From: Pantoea sp. Lij88
GTDB taxonomy: Bacteria > Pseudomonadota > Gammaproteobacteria > Enterobacterales > Enterobacteriaceae
Length of the DNA: 64,000 nucleotides
Direction of reading: 5' to 3'
NCBI RefSeq assembly: GCF_030062155.1
Contig: NZ_CP118269.1
Location: 3,224,001-3,288,000, forward strand
Position numbers and translations under genes: made by a program. A model generated the notes under the pieces. That model did not search any database. It had not been told where the DNA came from and was given only the letters and a program-made list of their open reading frames with translations. Positions 57,291 through 64,000 of this stretch are shown here, piece after piece; positions within the stretch are counted from its first letter, which is position 1, and every line of letters starts with the position of its first letter.

Positions 57291-58703
57291 ATGAAGCCCG
57301 CCGCACTCTCATTTAAAGAAAAGCTCGGTTATGGCATGGGCGATGCCGGATGCAACATGATTGGCGGTGCCATCATGCTGTTCCTGAACTACTTCTATAC
57401 CGATGTTTTTGGCCTTGCCCCGGCGCTGGTCGGCACCCTGTTGCTCTCGGTCAGGGTGCTGGATGCGGTTACCGATCCAATTATGGGCGCTGTCGCCGAT
57501 CGCACCCAGAGTCGCTGGGGCCGTTTTCGTCCCTGGCTGCTGTGGGTCTCGGTGCCCTACGTGGTCTTCAGCGTCCTGATGTTTACGACGCCGGACTGGA
57601 CCTACCATAACAAGGTGATCTGGGCCTTCGTCACCTACTTCCTGATGTCGCTGACTTATACCGCCATCAACATCCCTTACTGTTCTCTGGGCGGCGTGAT
57701 TACCAACGATCCCGGTGAGCGGGTCTCCTGCCAGTCTTATCGTTTTGTCATGGTCGGCATCGCCACGCTGATTCTCTCTCTGTCACTGCTGCCGATGGCG
57801 GAGTGGTTTGGGGGCGCAGATAAAGCGCGCGGCTACCAGATGGCGATGGCGGTGCTGGCCACGATTGGGCTGGCGATGTTTCTGTTCTGCTTTGCCACGG
57901 TACGGGAACGTATCCGCCCTGCCGTACCCAGCAATGATGACCTGAAAAAAGATCTGCGTGACGTCTGGAAGAATGACCAGTGGGTGCGCATTCTGCTGCT
58001 CACCTTCTGTAACGTCTGCCCCGGCTTCATCCGCATGGCGGCCACCATGTATTACGTGACCTGGGTTATGGGTCAGTCAACGCACTTCGCCACGCTGTTT
58101 ATCAGCCTGGGGGTGATTGGCATGATGTTCGGCAGCACGCTGGCGAAACTGCTTACCGACCGCTGGTGCAAACTCAAAGTCTTTTTCTGGACCAATATCG
58201 CGCTGGCGCTCTTCTCCAGCAGCTTCTACTGGATCGATCCTCACGCCACCGTGATGGTGGTGGTCGCCTACTTTGTACTGAATATCCTGCATCAGATTCC
58301 CTCTCCGCTGCACTGGTCACTGATGGCAGATGTGGATGACTACGGCGAGTGGAAAACCGGCAAGCGCATCACCGGCATCAGCTTCTCCGGCAACCTGTTC
58401 TTCCTCAAGGTGGGACTGGCGGTTGCCGGTGCAATGGTCGGCTTTCTGCTGTCGATTTATGGCTACAACGCGGGCGCTAAGCAGCAGTCTCCTGAGGCGA
58501 TTAACGGCATCATGCTGCTGTTCACTATTATTCCTGGCGTCGGTTATCTGATTACCGCCGGTGTGGTGCGACTGATGAAGGTTGACCGCAAAATGATGAT
58601 TACCATTCAGCAGGATCTCGCGCTGCGCCGCGAAAACTTCCATGAGTTACACACTGTTCGCCTGCGCGACGGTGTTGTCACGCCAACCGGAGATGTTAAA
58701 TGA
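57291..58703 (+). CDS. GPH-family sugar:cation symporter
   Basis: 470-residue MFS-related transporter of the glycoside-pentoside-hexuronide family (MelB/XynP/YicJ type) with 12 membrane helices. The motif GMGDAGCNMIGGAIMLFLNYFYTDVFGL and the DPIMGAVADRTQSRWGRFRPWLLW segment carry the cation and substrate aspartates of the family. The start ATG 57291 has CAGGAG six bases upstream; the longer frame lacks similarity. The GH43 gene overlaps its stop by four bases (ATGA). It probably imports pentosides or short plant oligosaccharides that the GH43 enzyme then hydrolyses. Confidence 0.9.
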   Translation: MKPAALSFKEKLGYGMGDAGCNMIGGAIMLFLNYFYTDVFGLAPALVGTLLLSVRVLDAVTDPIMGAVADRTQSRWGRFRPWLLWVSVPYVVFSVLMFTTPDWTYHNKVIWAFVTYFLMSLTYTAINIPYCSLGGVITNDPGERVSCQSYRFVMVGIATLILSLSLLPMAEWFGGADKARGYQMAMAVLATIGLAMFLFCFATVRERIRPAVPSNDDLKKDLRDVWKNDQWVRILLLTFCNVCPGFIRMAATMYYVTWVMGQSTHFATLFISLGVIGMMFGSTLAKLLTDRWCKLKVFFWTNIALALFSSSFYWIDPHATVMVVVAYFVLNILHQIPSPLHWSLMADVDDYGEWKTGKRITGISFSGNLFFLKVGLAVAGAMVGFLLSIYGYNAGAKQQSPEAINGIMLLFTIIPGVGYLITAGVVRLMKVDRKMMITIQQDLALRRENFHELHTVRLRDGVVTPTGDVK

Positions 58704-59659
58704 CCGCAATCTTGCCGAATCCATTTATTGAGCAGCGCGCCGACCCCTTTATCCTGCGCCATGAACAGCACTACTACTTTGTAGCATCAGTGCCGGAGTA
58801 TGACCGGCTGGAGATCCGCCGCGCCACAACGCTCGATGGCCTGCGCAGCGCCGAGCCGGTCGTGGTCTGGCGCAAACCCGGGAGCGGCGCCTGCAGCGAG
58901 TTAATCTGGGCACCGGAACTGCACTACATTGACGGCCAGTGGGTCATCTATTTCGCGGCAGCACCGACGCGGGAGATCAAAGAGGGACTTTTTCAGCACC
59001 GGATGTATGCGCTGGTGTGTGAGGCGGCCGATCCGCTACAGGGCGAATGGCAGCCGTGTCGCCGGGTCTTCAGCCAGTTCGACACCTTCTCTCTGGATGC
59101 TACCCACTTCGTGCATCAGGGCAAAAACTGGTATCTCTGGGCGCAGAAAGATCCATTGATTCCCGGCAACTCTAATCTCTACCTGTCCGAGTTGCTGAAT
59201 CCCTGGACGCTGAAAGGCACGCCGGTAATGCTGAGCCGGCCAGAATATGAGTGGGAGTGTGCTGGGTTTAGCGTTAATGAAGGACCGGCGGTCATCCGAC
59301 ACGGCGATCGGCTGTTTGTAACCTACTCCGCCAGCGCCACGGATGAGAATTACTGTCTGGGTATCCTGTCGATTGCCGCTGATGCCGATCCGCTTGATGT
59401 CGCCGCCTGGCAGAAATCGGCGCGGCCGGTCTTTGTGTCCAGCTGGGACAACCACCAGTATGGGCCAGGCCACAACAGCTTTACTCAGGATGAGGCGGGA
59501 CGCGACGTGCTGGTTTACCACGCGCGTAACTACACTGAAATTGAGGGCGATCCGTTGTGGGATCCGAACCGCCATACCCGACTGAAATATTTCAGCTGGC
59601 GGGAAGATGGCACGCCCGATTTCGGCGTGCCACCGGCCGATTACACCAGCGTGCCGTAA
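58700..59659 (+). CDS. Glycoside hydrolase family 43 protein
   Basis: 319-residue cytoplasmic five-bladed propeller hydrolase, probably a beta-xylosidase or alpha-L-arabinofuranosidase acting on imported pentosides. The GH43 triad is visible: base D15 ([10 protein letters not shown]), the pKa-modulating D133 (SLDATHFV) and acid E194 (SVNEGPAVI). No signal peptide. It is coupled to the GPH transporter by an ATGA overlap. Its 3' end overlaps the 3' end of the convergent ampE by 19 bases, unusual for an inserted gene. The exact substrate cannot be read. Confidence 0.9.
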   Translation: MTAILPNPFIEQRADPFILRHEQHYYFVASVPEYDRLEIRRATTLDGLRSAEPVVVWRKPGSGACSELIWAPELHYIDGQWVIYFAAAPTREIKEGLFQHRMYALVCEAADPLQGEWQPCRRVFSQFDTFSLDATHFVHQGKNWYLWAQKDPLIPGNSNLYLSELLNPWTLKGTPVMLSRPEYEWECAGFSVNEGPAVIRHGDRLFVTYSASATDENYCLGILSIAADADPLDVAAWQKSARPVFVSSWDNHQYGPGHNSFTQDEAGRDVLVYHARNYTEIEGDPLWDPNRHTRLKYFSWREDGTPDFGVPPADYTSVP

Positions 59660-60495
59660 ATCGTCAGCAACGCGACGGCAACGACCAGCACCAGTGACGT
59701 CCGTTTCGCTAACGCCACGGCAACCCGTGGCGTTTCGACTTTATCGGTATGCGGATCGCGCGACAGGGAGAACTGCGCCAGCGTCGTCAGCACCTGATAC
59801 TGCGACCGGTGACGATCGGTCAGCGAGGCAAACCACGCGGGCAGCGCTTTTTCGCCATGACCCAGCAGCGCGTAAGCTACACCCGCCAGCCGCACCGGGA
59901 TCCAGTCGAGAAGATGCAGAATGGCATCCACACCAGACTGCGAACGCACCATCGGGGTACCGTGTTTTGCCAGCCAGCCTTGCCAGGCACGGAGAAACGC
60001 GTAACCCACCAGCAGTACCGGCCCCCATGGGCCCCCCACCACCAGCCAGAACATCGGCGCAAGATAGAAACGGAAGTTTATCCAGATCAGCGCATTCTGC
60101 AGTTCACGCAGAAATTCGCGCTCGCTGCACTCCACCGGCACGCCATGAATCAGCGTCAGTTCAGCCGCCATCGCCTGATGCGCCGCGTCGTCATCATGAC
60201 TGGCCGCTTTCAGATAGCTATGGTAGTGCTTACGCACTGAACCGGCACCGATACAGAGCAGTCCGGCAACGATCCAGAACAGGAGTTGCAGCACGCCAAA
60301 CAGCAGGCCTTTCAGGCTCCAGACCACCAGCGCGGTCAGCGCCATCGCCAGCGCGGTCATCAGCAGGGTACGCATCATGGAGAAATGTCGGCGATGGCGG
60401 AAGATCGGCTCCAGCCGGTGTTCAAGTTGCCAGTGCTCGCCCAGTTTAAACAGGCGCTCCCAGCCTAAAACCAACAACAAGGTAAACAACGTCAT
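59641..60495 (-). CDS. ampE: Inner-membrane protein AmpE
   Basis: 284-residue membrane protein associated with beta-lactamase regulation and cobalamin-biosynthesis-like CbiB relatives; precise function is unsettled. Matches E. coli AmpE throughout, with several membrane helices ([22 protein letters not shown] and [19 protein letters not shown]) and conserved [21 protein letters not shown] and [18 protein letters not shown]. It follows ampD by 16 bases in an ampDE operon. Confidence 0.94.
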   Translation of the reverse strand: MTLFTLLLVLGWERLFKLGEHWQLEHRLEPIFRHRRHFSMMRTLLMTALAMALTALVVWSLKGLLFGVLQLLFWIVAGLLCIGAGSVRKHYHSYLKAASHDDDAAHQAMAAELTLIHGVPVECSEREFLRELQNALIWINFRFYLAPMFWLVVGGPWGPVLLVGYAFLRAWQGWLAKHGTPMVRSQSGVDAILHLLDWIPVRLAGVAYALLGHGEKALPAWFASLTDRHRSQYQVLTTLAQFSLSRDPHTDKVETPRVAVALAKRTSLVLVVAVALLTIYGTLV

Positions 60496-60511
60496 ACTGA
60501 CTCCGCAAAAA

Positions 60512-61063
60512 TCAGGATTTTTGCTGCGTTAACAGCTGTTTGTAGTAGTCCCAGTCAAAAGCAGGTCCGGGATCGGTTTTACGTAACGGTGCGATGTCGC
60601 TGTGCCCCGTGATACGTGAAGGCGTTACCGGATAGTGTTGCAGCAGCAACCGGGTTACCTGCTGCAGGGCCCGATACTGCGCCTCGCTATACGGCTCGCT
60701 GTCTGTCCCTTCCAGCTCGATACCAATGGAGAAGTCGTTGCAGTTTTCACGTCCTTCAAACTGCGAAATGCCTGCATGCCAGGCACGTTTATCAAAGGGG
60801 ACATACTGCACGATCTCCCCGTCACGACGAATCAGGCAGTGTGCAGCCACTTTGAGCGCGGCGATATCCGCAAAATAGGGATGAGCATCCGGCGGTAGTG
60901 TGCCGGTGAACAGTTTGTCGATCCACGGCCCGCCAAATTCACCGGGTGGCAGGCTGATATTGTGAATCACCAGCAGTGAGGGTGCCTCATTATCAGGCCG
61001 CTCATTGCAATGCGTTGACGGCACGTGACGCACTCCGGTCAGCCAGCCCTGTTTGATTTTCAT
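60512..61063 (-). CDS. ampD: 1,6-anhydro-N-acetylmuramyl-L-alanine amidase AmpD
   Basis: Cytoplasmic zinc amidase that recycles anhydromuropeptides; its loss derepresses AmpR-controlled beta-lactamase where present. 183 residues. Zinc ligands H34 ([10 protein letters not shown]), H154 (ITGHSDIAP) and D164 ([11 protein letters not shown]) are intact, so a functional enzyme is expected. The start ATG 61063 gives [18 protein letters not shown]. It is divergent from nadC and upstream of ampE. Confidence 0.95.
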   Translation of the reverse strand: MKIKQGWLTGVRHVPSTHCNERPDNEAPSLLVIHNISLPPGEFGGPWIDKLFTGTLPPDAHPYFADIAALKVAAHCLIRRDGEIVQYVPFDKRAWHAGISQFEGRENCNDFSIGIELEGTDSEPYSEAQYRALQQVTRLLLQHYPVTPSRITGHSDIAPLRKTDPGPAFDWDYYKQLLTQQKS

Positions 61064-61173
61064 ACCGGTTATCCTTGTTTCACCAGGCTGAGAATAGCAT
61101 GAATAATAAAGGATTCTTGCCTCTTAGTGTGCCGATCGGGTGACATTAAATCGCCGCTTGTTAAGGATACTAA

Positions 61174-62157
<984 letters not shown>

Positions 62158-62162
62158 TCTGC

Positions 62163-62190
62163 ATCGCCGTTACCTGACACGGCGATTTTG
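62163..62190 (+). terminator. Probable terminator of nadC
   Basis: Perfect eight-base stem ATCGCCGT/ACGGCGAT with an eight-base loop and TTTTG after, six bases past the nadC stop. Confidence 0.65.
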
Positions 62191-62332
62191 CGATCCCGCT
62201 TCCGGCGCAGTTTCGACTGCGCTGCAATTCTGAAATTTCTCCACATCACGCTTTCCAGCATGTCGATCTCTGTCTGTCTTTCAGTGCCCCCTATTTTTAA
62301 CCTGTCGCCTTCTTAAATCAGGAGACGATGAG

Positions 62333-62788
62333 ATGAATTATCAACGTGGATTTACGCTGGTTGAACTGATGATTGTCGTGGGCATTGTGGCGATCCTGAG
62401 TGCCATTGGCCTGCCCGCTTATCAAAATTATCTGCAGCGCGCTGCCCTCACCGACATGCTGCAAACGATGGTGCCCTACAAAACCGCGATAGAGCTCTGT
62501 GCCATGGAGCGTGGCGGCCCGGCCCAGTGTCAGGCCGGAGAAGCGGGAATTCCGGCAGCCAGAGGGTCGCGCTATGTCTCGGCACTGAGCGTGGCCAGTG
62601 GGGTAATTACGCTGACCGGGCAGGAGAGCCTCAATGGGCTGAGCGTTGAAATGCTGCCGATCTGGGACAGCACGGAGGGCGGCATCAGCTGGCAACGCAG
62701 CTGCACCAGCAGCAACAACAGCCTGCGCGACAATTGCCTGGAGCAGTTCCGCTTTGCGGACAAAGGAGCCAGCGATGAACAAGCCTGA
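62333..62788 (+). CDS. ppdD: Type IV pilin PpdD
   Basis: 151-residue major type IV pilin homologue. The prepilin peptidase site is G6-F7 in NYQRGFTLVELMIVV, with E11 at +5 and an N-terminal hydrophobic helix (FTLVELMIVVGIVAILSAIGLPAYQNYLQR). Cysteines at C52/C63 and C103/C115 could form the usual disulfides. In E. coli ppdD, hofB and hofC form the pilus assembly cluster; hofB overlaps its 3' end here. Confidence 0.93.
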   Translation: MNYQRGFTLVELMIVVGIVAILSAIGLPAYQNYLQRAALTDMLQTMVPYKTAIELCAMERGGPAQCQAGEAGIPAARGSRYVSALSVASGVITLTGQESLNGLSVEMLPIWDSTEGGISWQRSCTSSNNSLRDNCLEQFRFADKGASDEQA

Positions 62789-64000
62789 TGAGGCGATCGC
62801 AGCATTGTGTCAGCGCTATCGCGCCCTGGTTCTGCATCACGATGCCAGTCAGCTGCGTGTTGCCGTCGCGGAAAACGTGCCACCCGGACTGGCTGAAGCG
62901 CTCCATTTTGCCAGCCAGTGCCAGATTGAGATTGAATGCTGGCCTCAGGCCCGGCTCGACCAGCTTCAGCACGCTGACGCACCGCTGGTGGCCCGCGAAG
63001 AGGCACCTGCAGAGTCAGCGATTGAGGCGACACAGCTGATTCTACGTCAGGCGCTGGAGCGGCGTGCTTCCGATGTGCATATTGAACCCAGCCGGGATGG
63101 CCTGCGGGTCCGGCTGCGAATCGACGGCGTACTGCATCTCCTCTCTTCACTGCCTTCCACGCAGCCTGCAGCGCTGCTGGCACGGCTGAAGATCCTCGGC
63201 GGACTGGATATTGCCGAACGCCGGTTACCGCAGGATGGTCAGTTCAGCATGGAGATCGCCGGTAAACCGGCCTCATTTCGCCTGGCGACTTTACCCATCT
63301 ATGGCGGCGAAAAAGCGGTGGTCCGGCTGTTACAGAGTGAAGGCGCGGCCCTGTCACTGGATAAGCTTGGCTTACCCGCTGCGCAGTTGCGCCTGTTCTG
63401 CGCTGCACTGGCACAGCCGCAGGGACTGATTCTGGTTACCGGCCCCACAGGCAGTGGCAAGACGTTTACGCTTTATAGCGGACTCAGCGCGCTGAATAAG
63501 CCAGAGAAAAATCTGTGCAGCGTGGAAGATCCGATTGAGATCCCGCTGCCCGGCATTAACCAGACGCAGATCCACACCAAAAACGGTCTCGATTTTAACC
63601 GCGTGCTGCGGGCGCTGCTCAGGCAGGATCCGGATGTGATCATGGTGGGCGAAATCCGCGATGCCGAAACGGCGGAGATTGCAGTTAAAGCAGCGCAGAC
63701 CGGGCACCTGGTGCTGTCGACGCTGCACACCAACTCCACCGCCGAAACCCTGACCCGCCTGCGGCAGATGGGGATTCCGGGTTATCTGCTGGGATCGGCA
63801 CTGAAACTCATCGTTGCTCAGCGCCTGGTCAGACGCCTCTGTCCCCATTGCCGTCAGCCCGCCCAGGCGGTGGCGCACTTTCCTGCTGAACTCTGGCCCG
63901 GGACCCTGCAAACCTGGCGGGCGCCTGGCTGTGACCACTGCTTTTCCGGCTATTTTGGGCGGCTGGCGCTGTTTGAACTGCTGCCGATCAATGCCAGACT
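62775..64000 (+). CDS. hofB: Type IV pilus assembly ATPase HofB (GspE/PilB family), partial
   Basis: Secretion-type ATPase powering pilus assembly; the gene continues past the window end. About 408 codons are visible from ATG 62775, which overlaps the ppdD stop by 14 bases. Visible motifs: an ATPase N-domain (RQALERRASDVHIEPSRDGLRVRLRIDGVL), Walker A GPTGSGKT near residue 222, Asp box (SVEDPIEIPLPGINQTQI), Walker B VIMVGEIRDAET, the His box LVLSTLHTNS, and the start of the zinc-binding CPHC/CDHC region. The frame is open to the last base. Confidence 0.93.
   Translation, partial: MNKPDEAIAALCQRYRALVLHHDASQLRVAVAENVPPGLAEALHFASQCQIEIECWPQARLDQLQHADAPLVAREEAPAESAIEATQLILRQALERRASDVHIEPSRDGLRVRLRIDGVLHLLSSLPSTQPAALLARLKILGGLDIAERRLPQDGQFSMEIAGKPASFRLATLPIYGGEKAVVRLLQSEGAALSLDKLGLPAAQLRLFCAALAQPQGLILVTGPTGSGKTFTLYSGLSALNKPEKNLCSVEDPIEIPLPGINQTQIHTKNGLDFNRVLRALLRQDPDVIMVGEIRDAETAEIAVKAAQTGHLVLSTLHTNSTAETLTRLRQMGIPGYLLGSALKLIVAQRLVRRLCPHCRQPAQAVAHFPAELWPGTLQTWRAPGCDHCFSGYFGRLALFELLPINAR

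Overview
The window reads as a chromosomal segment of an enterobacterium outside Escherichia/Salmonella, most likely Erwiniaceae and probably Pantoea. Gene order follows the E. coli chromosome region from dgt to hofB almost gene for gene, the proteins resemble their E. coli counterparts closely as recalled from memory, and GC is moderately high. The accessory genes suit a plant-associated life: a phenolic acid decarboxylase, a GH43 glycosidase, ferrichrome uptake and a sugar-acid cluster. Assignment to Pantoea is inference; no rRNA, tRNA, CRISPR array, insertion sequence, prophage or plasmid feature was seen.

Layout. 0-5.4 kb: dgt, mtnN-btuF, a small secreted protein, erpA and hemL. 5.4-11.4 kb: the Fur-controlled ferrichrome operon fhuA-fhuC-fhuD-fhuB. 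11.5-16.6 kb: mrcB (PBP1B) and hrpB. 16.6-23.7 kb: thpR-sfsA, dksA-gluQ, pcnB-folK and the pantothenate genes panB-panC-panD. 23.8-28.3 kb: a lower-GC acyltransferase, the ABC exporter yadGH, carbonic anhydrase can and hpt. 28.5-33.7 kb: a PLP-dependent gamma-lyase/synthase family enzyme, cueO, yacC and the spermidine genes speE-speD. 33.8-42.4 kb: an eight-gene divergent catabolic cluster absent from the E. coli order. 42.5-54.9 kb: yacL, acnB, padC with a divergent LysR gene, and the pyruvate dehydrogenase genes pdhR-aceE-aceF-lpdA. 55.4-64 kb: aroP, an orphan microcin-like peptide gene, a GPH sugar transporter with a GH43 enzyme, then ampE-ampD, nadC, ppdD and the start of hofB, which runs off the window.

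Accessory DNA sits in defined slots of a conserved backbone: btuF/erpA (small secreted protein where E. coli has yadS), panD/yadH (acyltransferase), hpt/cueO (PLP enzyme where E. coli has gcd), speD/yacL (catabolic cluster), acnB/lpdA (padC-lysR) and aroP/ampE (microcin-like peptide, transporter, GH43).

Two items stand out. At 56873-57118 an 81-residue hydrophobic, glycine-rich peptide begins with a class II microcin-type leader. It has its own ribosome binding site and a strong terminator, but no adjacent exporter or immunity gene. At 33831-42439 a D-threonate/erythronate-type kinase and dehydrogenase pair is divergent from an alcohol dehydrogenase, a DHDPS-family aldolase/dehydratase, a sodium symporter, a cytosolic Asp-box protein and an SDR. 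The two arms share an intergenic region with a 24-bp palindrome and a CRP-like site. Its substrate is unknown.

Regulatory sites readable in the sequence include a Fur box (fhuA), a perfect PdhR box (pdhR), a tandem TyrR-like box pair (aroP), a MerR/CueR-like dyad (cueO) and an AUU start codon for pcnB.
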